Shown here in pieces: positions 26,775-36,870 of a stretch of DNA of 38,977 nt. Both the position numbers and the translations under genes were made by a program. The notes below the pieces were generated by a model. The model searched no databases. It was given only the letters and a program-made list of their open reading frames with translations, and was not told the DNA's origin. Numbering within the stretch: the stretch's first letter is position 1; each line of letters opens with the position of its first letter. This DNA is from an uncultured Bifidobacterium sp. (GTDB lineage Bacteria > Actinomycetota > Actinomycetes > Actinomycetales > Bifidobacteriaceae). The stretch spans positions 1-38,977 of the forward strand of contig NZ_CALYOY010000021.1 in assembly GCF_945269915.1 (NCBI RefSeq), in the 5' to 3' direction.

Positions 26775-27899
26775 ATGAAAGTTGAAGTCAACTCAGCCGC
26801 GCTGTCAGACGCCATCGCCTGGACAACCCGCATCATCCCATCACGCCCGGCATCACCTATTCTGGCCGGCATCAAGCTCGAAGCATCCGACGGAACCTTG
26901 AAGCTGTCGGCCTTCGACTACGAGGTCTCGGCCCGTAACCACATCGAAGCCGGTGTCGACGAACCCGGCACCGCACTGGTGCTGGGCAAGCTCCTGGCCG
27001 ACATCACCAAGTCGCTCCCCTCGGAGAAGACCTACCTTTCCACCGAGGGCTCAAAGATGACCATCACCTCGGGGAAATCGACCTTCTCCCTGCAACTGAT
27101 GCCCGATACGGAATACCCTGACCTTCCCGCGGTTCCTGAAGCCATGGGCCAAGTCGATGCCGGGACCTTCGTCCAGTCGATCTCCCAGGCCATCGTCGCC
27201 GTCTCCCGCGAGGAAAGCCGACCGGTTCTGACCAGCGTCAAGACCGAAATCGAAGGCGACAAGGTGGTCATGACCGCAACGGACCGTTTCCGTCTTTCCC
27301 GTTCCAGCTTCACCTGGACCCCCAGGGACGCCGACTTCTCCACCTCCATGCTGATTCGTGGTTCCCTCCTGCGCGACATCGCTCGCTCCCTGGACGAGCA
27401 CCAGAACGTGGTCATGGATTACGAGCAGGACAATCCCACCATCATGGGCGTCGAGAACGCCGGCAAGGTATCGACCTCCCAGCTGATCGACGGGGAGTTC
27501 CCCGCCGTGGACCGTCTCTTTGCCGATGAGTACCCCATCCAGGCGGTCGTCTCCCGCCAGGAGCTGATCGACGCCATCAAGCGTGTGGCCCTGGTCACCG
27601 AGCGCAATGCCCCGATTCGAATGCTCTTCTCCCGCCAGGAGCTGACCCTGAGCGCAGGGACCGCCGACGAGGCCCAGGCCCATGAAATCCTCCCGATCGA
27701 CCTGGACGGTGAGGAGATCACCGTGGCTTTCAACCCCAGCTACCTGATCGATGGCCTCAGTGCCATCACCGAACCTTTCATCCGGGTCAAGATGACCTCG
27801 GCCGTCAAGGCTGTGGAGTTCAACGGTCAGCAGGAGAAGGATTCCGAAGAGTCCATGGACTACCGCTACCTCCTGGTTCCCATGCGGTTCAACAACTGA
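26775..27899 (+). CDS. dnaN: DNA polymerase III beta subunit (sliding clamp)
   Basis: A 374-residue ring-forming clamp that tethers the replicative polymerase to DNA and binds many other factors. It begins M-K-V-E-V-N-S-A-A-L-S-D-A-I and has the three repeated clamp domains; the conserved C-terminal Y-R-Y-L-L-V-P-M-R ends in F-N-N, the usual M-P-M-R-L-like end of the family. AGAAGG precedes the ATG by seven bases. The segment P-V-L-T-S-V-K-T-E near residue 154 and F-N-P-S-Y-L-I-D-G-L near 319 are family-conserved. Length is normal. Confidence 0.97.
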   Translation: MKVEVNSAALSDAIAWTTRIIPSRPASPILAGIKLEASDGTLKLSAFDYEVSARNHIEAGVDEPGTALVLGKLLADITKSLPSEKTYLSTEGSKMTITSGKSTFSLQLMPDTEYPDLPAVPEAMGQVDAGTFVQSISQAIVAVSREESRPVLTSVKTEIEGDKVVMTATDRFRLSRSSFTWTPRDADFSTSMLIRGSLLRDIARSLDEHQNVVMDYEQDNPTIMGVENAGKVSTSQLIDGEFPAVDRLFADEYPIQAVVSRQELIDAIKRVALVTERNAPIRMLFSRQELTLSAGTADEAQAHEILPIDLDGEEITVAFNPSYLIDGLSAITEPFIRVKMTSAVKAVEFNGQQEKDSEESMDYRYLLVPMRFNN

Positions 27900-28002
27900 T
27901 TCACCGTCAGGCCACCCATTACCTGTTCGTCAACGGCCCCGCCTTCACGGCATCCGGAGTCGGAGGGGGATAGGTGGCCTCCCTATTCGAGGAAAGCGAC
28001 CC

Positions 28003-29223
28003 GTGTACATATCCCGCCTGGTCCTGGACCACTACCGTTCCTGGGACACCTGTCTTCTGGATCTGGAACCGGGCGTAACCATCATCAAGGGCAGGAACGG
28101 ACTGGGCAAGACCAACCTGGTCGAGGCCATCGAGGTCCTGTCGACCGGGACCAGTCACCGTGTATCCTCCTCGCTGCCCCTGGTGGAACGAGGGCGGTCC
28201 AAGGCCACGGTCAGGGCACGGATCCAGGGTGGTGAGGATCCGACCGACTACGAGCTGACCATCACCGCCAAGGGTGCCAAGCGGGGCCGAATCAACGGCG
28301 GCCCCTCCCTCTATATGCGCGATATGGTGGGGAAGGTGCCCTGTGTGACCTTCTCACCCGATGATCAACGCATGGTTTCAGGTGAGCCCTTGGTGCGCAG
28401 GTCCTTCCTGGACGAGGCCGGAGCCCTGCTGGACCCGGACTATTTCAGGAGCCGCCAGAACTTCGCCCACATCGCCCAGCAACGCTCCGCCCTGCTCAAG
28501 CAGTTGCTCAAACAAGGTGATCGGGGGACCGACCAGCGCAATGCGGTCCTGTCGGGGTTGGAGATATGGACCGGCCAGTTCATCCAGGCAGGTCTGGACC
28601 TGACCAGGCGACGGATGAGCCTGGTGGCTGCGCTTGCAGGTCCTTTCGAGACCCTGTATTCCGATCTGGCCGGGCCTGGGCAGGAGGCCAACCTGGACTA
28701 TGTCCCCTCTCTGGATGAGATCAGGGACCAGGATGGATCCGAAAGCGCGGTTGAAGAGGCCATCAGCGAGCACTTCCAACGCATCTACCCGGGTGAGGTG
28801 GCTCGTGGCACCAACCTGATAGGCCCCCAACGCGATGACCTGGTCTTCGGACTGAACGGAATGCAGGCCCGTGAATTCGCCTCCAACGGGGAGATGTGGA
28901 CCCTGGCCCTGGCCCTGAGGCTCGCTCTATTCGAGGTGATTGTCCAGACCAAGCAGGTCAGGCCGATTGTGGTGCTTGATGATGTTTTCGCCCAGCTTGA
29001 TGAGGGCCGCAGGAGCCAGATCCTCGCTTTTGCGGGTGACCAGGACCAGGTTCTGATCACCGTGGCGGCCGACGGTGACATTCCCTCGCTGGATGAGGCC
29101 CGCCTGGTGGATGTGGAATCGCTGAAGGCCGATGCCTTCGAGCGGGATCAGGACGAGGAAATCAGCAGGGCACTGGCCGATCTGACCCGTGCCCGGTCCG
29201 GTCAGGACGGTGACCGGACATGA
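28003..29223 (+). CDS. recF: DNA replication/repair protein RecF
   Basis: A 406-residue SMC-like ATPase that helps load RecA at gaps. Walker A G-R-N-G-L-G-K-T-N is near residue 30, the ABC-type signature is in the S-N-G-E-M-W-T-L-A-L-A-L region near 292, and Walker B P-I-V-V-L-D-D-V-F-A-Q-L-D is near 322. It starts with GTG 28003 after GAGGAAAG, 103 bases after dnaN. It overlaps the DUF721 gene by four bases. Slightly longer than the usual 360-390 residues because of a polar C-terminal tail. Confidence 0.96.
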   Translation: MYISRLVLDHYRSWDTCLLDLEPGVTIIKGRNGLGKTNLVEAIEVLSTGTSHRVSSSLPLVERGRSKATVRARIQGGEDPTDYELTITAKGAKRGRINGGPSLYMRDMVGKVPCVTFSPDDQRMVSGEPLVRRSFLDEAGALLDPDYFRSRQNFAHIAQQRSALLKQLLKQGDRGTDQRNAVLSGLEIWTGQFIQAGLDLTRRRMSLVAALAGPFETLYSDLAGPGQEANLDYVPSLDEIRDQDGSESAVEEAISEHFQRIYPGEVARGTNLIGPQRDDLVFGLNGMQAREFASNGEMWTLALALRLALFEVIVQTKQVRPIVVLDDVFAQLDEGRRSQILAFAGDQDQVLITVAADGDIPSLDEARLVDVESLKADAFERDQDEEISRALADLTRARSGQDGDRT

Positions 29224-29717
29224 GGAGGCCCATCGTCGAAAGTCTGCATCTGGACCAACGTCTCCTGCCCGCCAAGGTGTTCGAGGAATATACCCGGCAG
29301 GCGGCCAAGCAGGAGGAACTGCGGGAGAAATCACGCCTGGCCTGGTTCGACTTCGGCAAACCGGGCAGGGACCCCAACCGTCTGGGTGGGGTGATCTCCT
29401 CCATGGCCGCCGGCAGCGGATGGGTGCCCCACATGAAGGTGGCCAGCCTGCAGAACCGTTGGGATACGGTGGTGGGGCCGGGCATAGCAGCCCATTCACG
29501 GGTGGTGTCCTACAGGGATGGTGTCCTGATAGTCCAGGCGCAGACCACGGTCTGGGCCACCCAGCTGACCTACCTTGTTCCCCAGCTCCAGGAGGCCATT
29601 GCCAAGCGCCTGCAGATGCCGGTGACCGAGGTCAAGGTGACCGGTCCCCATAATTACTCCTTCAGACGAGGCCGTTTCGATCCCCCCGGACGGGGTGTGC
29701 GCGACACCTATGGATGA
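29220..29717 (+). CDS. DUF721 (DciA-like) protein
   Basis: A 165-residue DUF721 protein, the equivalent of Rv0004 of M. tuberculosis. The domain covers about residues 75-140 (W-D-T-V-V-G-P-G-I-A-A-H-S, G-V-L-I-V-Q-A-Q-T-T-V-W-A-T-Q-L). Members of this family in many bacteria act as DciA, the ancestral helicase-loading factor that interacts with DnaB; whether this one does is inferred from domain and location. The N-terminal 60 residues are charged and variable. It is coupled to recF by a four-base overlap. Confidence 0.88.
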   Translation: MRRPIVESLHLDQRLLPAKVFEEYTRQAAKQEELREKSRLAWFDFGKPGRDPNRLGGVISSMAAGSGWVPHMKVASLQNRWDTVVGPGIAAHSRVVSYRDGVLIVQAQTTVWATQLTYLVPQLQEAIAKRLQMPVTEVKVTGPHNYSFRRGRFDPPGRGVRDTYG

Positions 29718-29929
29718 TCTCCATGGTGGATCCGAATCAGGCAAGCTGCGTCCTGCGCTTTCTGAGAGCCTAAAGTCCCATAACGCTGGTAATCTATAGG
29801 ACAGACGGTCAAACGCTTCCAAGGCCCCTTTATGGACGATTTGGAACGTAATGACCATGGCAAAGTCCTTCGTGCGGCCGTGTGCGAATCCGATTATCGG
29901 GGTGGTGCGAAGGTGCAGAAAGGAATACC

Positions 29930-32023
29930 GTGGCAGATCTCAATACTGATCCGTCTGAAGATTCACCTGAACGGGAGGAGGGGCTGGAGTCCCAGGAGCG
30001 GCTGGACGATGCCCAGCTGGATGATTCCCTGTCCCCCGAGCACTATGACGCCAGTGATCTGAAGGTCTTGGAGGGGCTGGAGGCCGTGCGCATCCGTCCC
30101 GGCATGTACATCGGTTCCACAGGTCCGCGCGGCCTGCACCATCTGGTCTACGAGATCGTTGACAACTCGGTTGATGAAGCCCTGGCCGGGTATGCGGACC
30201 ATATTGAAGTGACCATCCTGCCCGACAATGGCATCCGTGTGGATGACAACGGCCGCGGCATCCCTGTGGATGACGTTCCCGGTGAGGGCAAGAGCGGCGT
30301 CGAGGTGGTCATGACCAAGCTCCACGCGGGCGGCAAGTTCGGTGGCGGTGGGTATGCGGTCTCCGGTGGTCTGCACGGCGTGGGCATCTCCGTGGTCAAC
30401 GCCCTCTCCACCCGCATCGACGTACAGGTGCGCCGCCAGGGGTATCACTGGCACCAGAGCTTCCGCGACCAGACCCCCACCGCCCCCCTTTCCAAGGACG
30501 AGGCCATGGGGCCGGACGAGCATACCGGCACCTCGGTCACCTTCTGGGCCGATCCGGAGATCTTCGAGACCACCGAGTACGACTTTGAGACTTTGCGCAG
30601 TCGTTTCCAGCAGATGGCCTTCCTCAACAAGGGCCTGCGCATCACCCTGACCGACCTGCGCCCCAACGAGGGAGCCGGCGACGAGGTGGCGGGCGAGGAC
30701 GATGCCACTGCTGAGAAGGGTCAGACCGTCAGCTACCAGTACGCCAACGGCATCAAGGATTACGTCGACTACCTGGTCAAGGTCCGCAAGGCCACCCCGG
30801 TGGAGGAGGACGTGATCGACTTCGAGGCCGAGGACCTGAACCTGGGTATTTCGGCCGAGATCGCCATGCAGTGGACCACCTCCTACTCCGAGTCGGTCCA
30901 CACCTTCGCCAACACGATCTCGACCACCGAGGGCGGCACCCACGAGGAGGGCTTCCGTGCGGCCCTGACCACCATGGTCAACCGGTATGCCCGCGAGAAG
31001 AACATCCTCAAGGAGAAGGACGACAACCTCTCCGGTGATGATGTACGCGAGGGCCTGACGGCCGTCATCTCGGTCAAGCTGACCAACCCCCAGTTCGAGG
31101 GCCAGACCAAGACCAAGCTGGGCAACTCGGAGGCCAAGACCTTCGTGCAGCGGGTCATGACCGAGCGTCTGACCGACTGGTTCGACGCCCATCCCTCCGA
31201 GGCCAGGAACATCATCCAGAAGGCCATCGAGGCCTCGCATGCCCGCATCGCCGCCAAGAAGGCCCGTGAGAACACCCGGCGCAAGTCCATCTTCGAGACG
31301 GCCGGCATGCCCGACAAGCTCAAGGACTGCCAGTCCAGCAACCCCGAGGAGTGCGAGCTCTTCATCGTGGAGGGCGATTCCGCAGGTGGTTCGGCCATCC
31401 AGGGGCGTAATCCCATGACCCAGGCCATCCTCCCCCTGAGGGGAAAGATCCTCAACACGGAACGGGCCAGCCTGGACCGCATGATGAAGTCCGATACGAT
31501 CGAATCCCTGATCACGGCCGTCGGCGGCGGTTACGGCGAGGACTTCGACATCAACAAGGTGCGCTACCACAAGGTCATCATCATGGCCGACGCCGATGTT
31601 GACGGCGCCCACATCGCCACCCTGAACCTGACCCTCTTCTTCCGCTACATGCGGCCCATGATCGAGGCCGGCTACGTCTACGTGGCCATGCCCCCGCTCT
31701 ACAGGCTCAAGTGGACCAAGGGCCCCCACAGCTTCGTGTACACGGATGCCGAGCGCGACAGGGTCCTGGCCGAGGGCAAGGCCTCCGGCCGTCAGCTGCC
31801 CAAGGGCGAAGGCATCCAGCGGTACAAGGGTCTGGGTGAGATGAGCTACCAGGAACTCTGGGAGACCACCATGGACCCGGAACACCGCATCCTCAAGAAG
31901 ATCCACATCGAGGACGCCGAGCAGGCCGATGAGACCTTCACCATGCTCATGGGCGACGAGGTCGAACCCCGCCGTCTCTTCATCCAGCGCAACGCCCATG
32001 ACGCACGGTTCATCGACGCCTGA
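29930..32023 (+). CDS. gyrB: DNA gyrase subunit B
   Basis: The 697-residue ATPase subunit of gyrase, which introduces negative supercoils with GyrA. GHKL-ATPase motifs: E-I-V-D-N-S-V-D-E-A near residue 75, D-N-G-R-G-I near 105, G-G-L-H-G-V-G near 145. Toprim motifs: E-G-D-S-A-G-G-S-A near 481 and D-A-D-V-D-G-A-H-I near 553. Q-R-Y-K-G-L-G-E-M lies near 630. GTG 29930 is chosen because AAAGGA lies about six bases upstream; an upstream in-frame start at 29882 lacks one and its residues are not GyrB-like. The first 30 residues are an acidic extension. The 212-base gap before it holds no gene and probably its promoter. Confidence 0.97.
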   Translation: MADLNTDPSEDSPEREEGLESQERLDDAQLDDSLSPEHYDASDLKVLEGLEAVRIRPGMYIGSTGPRGLHHLVYEIVDNSVDEALAGYADHIEVTILPDNGIRVDDNGRGIPVDDVPGEGKSGVEVVMTKLHAGGKFGGGGYAVSGGLHGVGISVVNALSTRIDVQVRRQGYHWHQSFRDQTPTAPLSKDEAMGPDEHTGTSVTFWADPEIFETTEYDFETLRSRFQQMAFLNKGLRITLTDLRPNEGAGDEVAGEDDATAEKGQTVSYQYANGIKDYVDYLVKVRKATPVEEDVIDFEAEDLNLGISAEIAMQWTTSYSESVHTFANTISTTEGGTHEEGFRAALTTMVNRYAREKNILKEKDDNLSGDDVREGLTAVISVKLTNPQFEGQTKTKLGNSEAKTFVQRVMTERLTDWFDAHPSEARNIIQKAIEASHARIAAKKARENTRRKSIFETAGMPDKLKDCQSSNPEECELFIVEGDSAGGSAIQGRNPMTQAILPLRGKILNTERASLDRMMKSDTIESLITAVGGGYGEDFDINKVRYHKVIIMADADVDGAHIATLNLTLFFRYMRPMIEAGYVYVAMPPLYRLKWTKGPHSFVYTDAERDRVLAEGKASGRQLPKGEGIQRYKGLGEMSYQELWETTMDPEHRILKKIHIEDAEQADETFTMLMGDEVEPRRLFIQRNAHDARFIDA

Positions 32024-32066
32024 GCAGGATGCCTCCTCTGTTCACCATTTGAGTTAAGGATCGATT

Positions 32067-34820
32067 TTGGCAGACGATAAGAACAACGACAATACCGCGG
32101 ACCAGGATGGCATCAACCTGCCCGATGGGTCGCGTGAGCCGCTCAGCCCCCAGGAGATGGACAACACCGATTACGGTCTCCTCCAGGGTGAGCGGATCCA
32201 GCCCATTGACCTCCAGCAGGAGATGAGGGAGTCCTACCTCTCCTACGCCCTCTCCGTGATTGTGGAGCGCGCGCTCCCTGACGTCCGTGATGGCATGAAG
32301 CCCGTCCACAGGAGGGTCATCTACGCCATGTACGACGGCGGCTACCGGCCCGACAGGGGGTACAACAAGTGCTCCCGCGTCGTGGGTGACGTGATGGGCA
32401 AGTACCACCCCCACGGTGATGCGGCCATCTACGACACGATTGTGCGTCTGGCCCAGTCCTGGTCCATGCGTTACCCCCTGATCGATGGGCAGGGCAACTT
32501 CGGCTCCCCCGGTGACGACCCCGCAGCCGCCATGAGGTACACCGAGTGCCGTATGGCCCCCCTGGCCATGGAGATGGTCCGCGACATCGACAAGGACACC
32601 GTCGATTTCATCCCCAATTATGACGGGAAGACCCAGGAACCCACTGTCCTGCCCTCCCGCTTCCCCAACCTCCTGGTCAACGGTTCGGCCGGCATCGCAG
32701 TGGGTATGGCCACCAACATTCCACCGCACAACCTGCGCGAGGTGGCCCAGGGTGTCCACTGGGCCCTGAACCACCCCGACGCCTCGAAGGAGGAGCTCCT
32801 CAACGCTCTGATCGGCATCATCAAGGGGCCCGACTTCCCCACCGGTGCCACCATCCTGGGGCACAGGGGCATCGAGCAGGCCTACCGGACGGGTCGTGGC
32901 CTGATCACCATGCGGGCCGTGGTCAACACCGAGGAGATCAAGGGCCGCATGTGCCTGGTGGTCACCGAGCTCCCCTACCAGGTCAACCCCGACCGGCTGG
33001 CATCCTCCATCCGTGAGGCCGTGCGCGATGGCAAGATCCAGGGCATCGCCGACATGCGTGATGAGACCTCCGGCCGTACCGGCCAGCGTCTGGTCCTGGT
33101 CCTCAAGCGGGATGCCGTGCCCAAGGTGGTTCTGAACAACCTCTACAAGCACACCCAGCTTCAGCAGACCTTCGGTGCCAATATGCTGGCCCTGGTCGAT
33201 GGGGTTCCGCGCACCCTGAGCCTGGATGCCTTCATCCGGCATTGGGTGGCCCACCAGCTGGATGTGGTGGAACGTCGTACCCGCTACCTCAAGCGCGAGG
33301 CCGAGGAACGCGACCACATCCTCCAGGGGTATCTGAAGGCCCTGGATATGATAGACGAGGTCATCGCCCTGATTCGTTCCTCCAAGGATGTCGAAACGGC
33401 CCGGACCGGGTTGATGGACCTCCTGGATGTGGACGAGGTCCAGGCCGATGCCATCCTGGCCATGCAGCTGCGCCGTCTGGCTGCCCTGGAACGCCAGAAG
33501 ATCCTGGACGAGCATGAGGAACTCATGCGCAGAATCAAGGATTACAACGACATTCTGGCCCATCCGGACCGTCAGCGTTCCATCGTGGGCGACGAGCTGG
33601 ACGAGATCGTCGACAAGTACGGCGATGAGCGCCGCACCCGGATCGTCCCCTATTCGGGCGAGATGAACGTCGAGGATCTGATCGCCGACGAGAACGTCGT
33701 GGTTACGGTCACCCACTCCGGTTTCGTCAAGCGGACCAAGGCCGACGAGTACCGGGCACAGCACCGCGGCGGCAAGGGTATCCGCGGTACCAAGCTGCGC
33801 GAGGATGACGTGGTGGACCACTTCTTCCTGACCAGCACCCACAGCTGGCTTCTCTTCTTCACCAACATGGGCAGGGTCTACCGGATCAAGGCCTATGAGC
33901 TCCCGGAGGGGTCCCGCGATTCCAAGGGCCAGCATGTGGCCAACCTTCTTCAGCTGAGACCGGGTGAGAAGATCGAACAGGTCCTCTCCCTGCATGGGTA
34001 TGATGATGCCGAATACCTGGTCCTGGCAACCCGGACAGGCAAGGTCAAAAAGACCCATCTGGCCGAGTACGACTCTCCCCGTCAGGGTGGCCTGATCGCC
34101 GTCCGTCTGATGGAACTCGGGACGACCGGGGGCGACGGGGAAGACCAGGACGGTGTGCTGACCGATGAACTGGTTGGTGCCGCACTCTGCAATGCGAAGG
34201 ATGACATCATCCTGGTCTCCCGCAAGGGCATGAGCGTCAAGTTCCCCGCCGATGACGAGACCCTGCGCCCCATGGGCAGGCAGACCACCGGCGTCCAGGG
34301 GATGAAGTTCCGCGAAGGCGACGAGCTGCTCAGCATGGACGTGGTCACCGAGGAATCCGACGAGGATCTTCTGGTGGTCACCGACGAGGGCTTCGCCAAG
34401 CGCACGGCCCTGAGCGAGTACCGCCTACAGGGACGCAACGGATACGGGGTCAAGGCCATCGCCATGGTCGAGGGTCGCGGATCCCTGGTGGGTGCCCTGG
34501 TGGTGGATGAGGATGACCAGATCATGGCCATCATGAAGTCCGGCAAGGTCATCCGCTCCGATGTCTCCGAGGTCAAGCGGACGGGGCGCAACACCCAGGG
34601 GGTCACCCTGGCCAAGCCCGACAAGGGTGATGAGATTCTCTCCATTGCCCGGAACGCCGAAAAGGACCAGGACGATCAGGATGGTGCCGACGCCTCCACC
34701 GAGCAGGGTGATGATGTGGCCTCGGCCGCTCCCCTGGCCGCCCATGACCAGCCCATCGCCACCACCGGCACCGGTGAATCCACCCTTGCCGACGGTGGAT
34801 CCGAGGATGGCGGGCAGTGA
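32067..34820 (+). CDS. gyrA: DNA gyrase subunit A
   Basis: The 917-residue DNA-breaking subunit of gyrase. The catalytic tyrosine is Y158 in A-M-R-Y-T-E. The quinolone-resistance region reads [10 protein letters not shown] (114-123): Ala119 is at the position of E. coli Ser83 and Asp123 at Asp87. The C-terminal pinwheel has the GyrA box Q-H-R-G-G-K-G-I near 564, and the last 50 residues form a very acidic D/E/A/T tail. It starts with TTG 32067, six bases after AAGGA, 43 bases behind gyrB. Confidence 0.97.
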   Translation: MADDKNNDNTADQDGINLPDGSREPLSPQEMDNTDYGLLQGERIQPIDLQQEMRESYLSYALSVIVERALPDVRDGMKPVHRRVIYAMYDGGYRPDRGYNKCSRVVGDVMGKYHPHGDAAIYDTIVRLAQSWSMRYPLIDGQGNFGSPGDDPAAAMRYTECRMAPLAMEMVRDIDKDTVDFIPNYDGKTQEPTVLPSRFPNLLVNGSAGIAVGMATNIPPHNLREVAQGVHWALNHPDASKEELLNALIGIIKGPDFPTGATILGHRGIEQAYRTGRGLITMRAVVNTEEIKGRMCLVVTELPYQVNPDRLASSIREAVRDGKIQGIADMRDETSGRTGQRLVLVLKRDAVPKVVLNNLYKHTQLQQTFGANMLALVDGVPRTLSLDAFIRHWVAHQLDVVERRTRYLKREAEERDHILQGYLKALDMIDEVIALIRSSKDVETARTGLMDLLDVDEVQADAILAMQLRRLAALERQKILDEHEELMRRIKDYNDILAHPDRQRSIVGDELDEIVDKYGDERRTRIVPYSGEMNVEDLIADENVVVTVTHSGFVKRTKADEYRAQHRGGKGIRGTKLREDDVVDHFFLTSTHSWLLFFTNMGRVYRIKAYELPEGSRDSKGQHVANLLQLRPGEKIEQVLSLHGYDDAEYLVLATRTGKVKKTHLAEYDSPRQGGLIAVRLMELGTTGGDGEDQDGVLTDELVGAALCNAKDDIILVSRKGMSVKFPADDETLRPMGRQTTGVQGMKFREGDELLSMDVVTEESDEDLLVVTDEGFAKRTALSEYRLQGRNGYGVKAIAMVEGRGSLVGALVVDEDDQIMAIMKSGKVIRSDVSEVKRTGRNTQGVTLAKPDKGDEILSIARNAEKDQDDQDGADASTEQGDDVASAAPLAAHDQPIATTGTGESTLADGGSEDGGQ

Positions 34821-34831
34821 CCGTCGACTGT

Positions 34832-34856
34832 GATGGGCGGTGAGGAGCCGCCCATC
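34832..34856 (+). terminator. Stem-loop after gyrA
   Basis: Nine perfect base pairs (GATGGGCGG with CCGCCCATC) around a seven-base loop start 12 bases after the gyrA stop. A short TT follows but no long T-run. It probably ends or weakens the gyrBA transcript, which would give the DUF3566 gene its own promoter in the 89 bases downstream. Confidence 0.6.
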
Positions 34857-34945
34857 CGGTTGTATGGTCCGTCTACAAAGGTTGGTAGTCTCAGTACAGA
34901 TATCCAGGTCCCGGCTGGTGGGCCCGCAACAATCAAGGAGTGCCG

Positions 34946-35545
34946 ATGAGCCAGAACGATGAGAAGAAGGCCAGGGCTGAACTGTCTCGGGCGAGTGGGG
35001 CCCAGCCCGACAAGTCAGCTGCCAATCCCAGGGTGAGTGGCAGTACGGAAGCGACCTCCAACATGGCCAAGGAGTCTGCTCAACCGGCTTCTGTGCGTCC
35101 TGTCCGTACCGCAGTTTCGGATTCCGCGGCGGCTCCGGCCCGTCCTGCGGCTCCGGCGACACCCTCCAGGCCCCAGGTTCCCAGGGCCCGGCGCATGCAG
35201 CTCTCCCTGACCCGTTTGGAGCCCTGGTCGGTGGCCAAGGTCACCTTCCTCCTGGCCATAGCCGGGGGCATCATCCAGGTGGTGGCGGCAACCCTGCTCT
35301 GGTTACTCCTGAACGCCATCGGACTCTTCGACAACCTGACCCAGGTCATATCGAAAACCGGTCTGGATGCCGGCGGATTCGACCTCGGCCAGGTGTTGAG
35401 CCTGAGTACGGTTCTCAGTTCGGTCACCATCTTCTCCATCTTCGAGATCGTCCTGGTCGTGGTCCTGGTTACGATCTTCGCCTTCCTCTACAACATGGTC
35501 TCTTCCCTGGTGGGGGGTATTCATGTGACGCTGGGCGACGACTGA
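34946..35545 (+). CDS. DUF3566 family membrane protein
   Basis: A 199-residue protein of the DUF3566 family, always found just downstream of gyrA in actinobacteria (Rv0007 in M. tuberculosis). About the first 80 residues are a disordered, A/P/S/R-rich cytoplasmic tail. Then come the domain start L-S-L-T-R-L-E-P-W-S-V-A-K-V and two transmembrane helices, about residues 97-123 and 158-185. Function is not established. ATG 34946 is chosen: AAGGAG ends five bases upstream. GTG 34940 would overlap that site. Confidence 0.9.
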   Translation: MSQNDEKKARAELSRASGAQPDKSAANPRVSGSTEATSNMAKESAQPASVRPVRTAVSDSAAAPARPAAPATPSRPQVPRARRMQLSLTRLEPWSVAKVTFLLAIAGGIIQVVAATLLWLLLNAIGLFDNLTQVISKTGLDAGGFDLGQVLSLSTVLSSVTIFSIFEIVLVVVLVTIFAFLYNMVSSLVGGIHVTLGDD

Positions 35546-35564
35546 CATATCGTCCTGCTCTGCC

Positions 35565-35613
35565 GACCGCCGTCGGTGTCTCATTCCCGCGAATGAACCC
35601 GCCGATGGCGGTC
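35565..35613 (+). terminator. Long stem-loop after the DUF3566 gene
   Basis: A 12-pair stem with one G-U pair (GACCGCCGTCGG at 35565-35576 with CCGATGGCGGTC at 35602-35613) encloses a second hairpin (TCATTC with GAATGA). It starts 20 bases after the DUF3566 stop and ends 20 bases before the VanZ-RDD gene. A transcription terminator is likely. Confidence 0.6.
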
Positions 35614-35632
35614 TTGCCATAAGCTGGGGGAT

Positions 35633-36739
35633 GTGCTTTCTACATATTTGGGTTACTTCAGCGGGTCCTTCGGTATATCCCTGGTCTTCTGGCCTTTTAC
35701 ATCCCTCCTGCTGACACTGCCGATTCTTGCCCTGATCTACAACCGGTATCATCGTCTCCAGCTGGTTTCGGCACTGTCGGCCTACCTGGTCATCCTCTAC
35801 CTCCTGGCCCTGGTCTTCTTCACACTCTGGCCGATGCCCGATGACCGTGCGGCCTTCTGCGCCACCCACCACCTGAGTCCTCAGCTCGACCCTCTGCGGT
35901 TCCTGGCCGATCTGAGCACCGGTGGGCGCACAGCCCTCTTCCAGATACTGCTGAACGTGGTCTTCTTCCTCCCTTTGGGTTTCATCATGGGCAGGGTCTG
36001 CAGGTGGAAGCTGCGCGTGGCCCTTCCCGTCGGATTCCTGGTCTCCCTCTTCATCGAAACGGCCCAGGGCACCGGTGCCTTCGGCCTGGTGGGGTGCGCC
36101 TACCGTCTCTTTGATGTGGATGACCTGATATGGAACACCTCCGGTGCCTTGATCGGTTACCTGGTGGCCCTGGTGGTCAACCGTCTCCTGCCCGCCAAAC
36201 GGACCGAGGCGGCGGAACTGGTCACCAGGCCAGGCTTCCTGCACCGCTGCGTGGCCCTTGCCGTGGATCTGGTGCTCTGTTACATCATCTCCATGTCCCT
36301 GGGGCTGGGGCTGACCTATGTCGTGCACCGTCTGGCCACCTACCATCTGGACGGGAGCTACCGACTGGGTCCCCTGGCAGTGGACCCGGGTCACCTGAAC
36401 ACCATGGTGATCATCCTGGATCTGATGCTGCTGCTGGTCTTCGAGCTGGTGATTCCCGTGTTCAGGAGGGGCAGGACCCTGGGGGCCACCTTTACCCATA
36501 TGACCGTGGAGACCAAGGTCCGCAATGGGTGGTCGCGGCTGGTCTTCTATGTGCTGCGCACCCTGGTCATCCTGGCCGTATTCGGTCCCTGGACCGGGAC
36601 CATGCGTCAATACACCCTCCTGCTGGCACTGATCCTGGTCATCTTCTACCTCATCAAGCGGCAGATGCCCTACGATTTGCTGCCGGGCGAGGACTGGCCA
36701 CATGAGTCGACCCAAACCGTGAGCCGAACGGTGGAGTAG
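35633..36739 (+). CDS. VanZ-like/RDD fusion membrane protein
   Basis: A 368-residue polytopic membrane protein. Residues about 5-185 match the VanZ-like family: hydrophobic helices with Y-L-L-A-L-V-F-F-T-L-W-P near 66 and the F-F-L-P-L-G-F and D-V-D-D-L-I-W-N-T motifs. Residues about 203-345 look like an RDD domain (R-C-V-A-L-A-V-D-L-V, then T-L-G-A-T-F-T-H-M-T-V). VanZ proteins have been linked to low-level resistance to lipoglycopeptides and similar compounds; RDD proteins are poorly characterised. No Shine-Dalgarno is well placed for GTG 35633. A TAAGCT at 35620-35625 is seven bases upstream, so the mRNA may be leaderless. Confidence 0.85.
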   Translation: MLSTYLGYFSGSFGISLVFWPFTSLLLTLPILALIYNRYHRLQLVSALSAYLVILYLLALVFFTLWPMPDDRAAFCATHHLSPQLDPLRFLADLSTGGRTALFQILLNVVFFLPLGFIMGRVCRWKLRVALPVGFLVSLFIETAQGTGAFGLVGCAYRLFDVDDLIWNTSGALIGYLVALVVNRLLPAKRTEAAELVTRPGFLHRCVALAVDLVLCYIISMSLGLGLTYVVHRLATYHLDGSYRLGPLAVDPGHLNTMVIILDLMLLLVFELVIPVFRRGRTLGATFTHMTVETKVRNGWSRLVFYVLRTLVILAVFGPWTGTMRQYTLLLALILVIFYLIKRQMPYDLLPGEDWPHESTQTVSRTVE

Positions 36740-36870
36740 GTTCCGCACAAGGGGGCGGCGCCGTCGGAGAGGCAGGTTTCTGAATGGCCGGATTCACCGG
36801 GCGGAGGGTAATGACCGATTGGGTGCATACGGTCGCAAGATCATATGGCCCCTGGGGAACCGTGCAGGCA

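Noticed and set aside
29832..30062. A 76-codon plus-strand frame across the gyrB start
   Set aside because: It overlaps the gyrB start in another frame and lacks a ribosome binding site and family features.
29963..31999. A 678-residue open frame antisense to gyrB
   Set aside because: High-GC coding DNA often leaves the opposite strand open. The translation is low-complexity (G, V, D, L, H-rich), has no family features and lies wholly over an unambiguous gyrB.
32010..34058. A 682-residue open frame antisense to gyrA
   Set aside because: Same reason: it covers gyrA, and its composition is that of a shadow frame.
36740..36870. Search for a bidirectional terminator between the VanZ-RDD and EamA genes
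   Set aside because: Only short GC-rich repeats are present; no stem is convincing.
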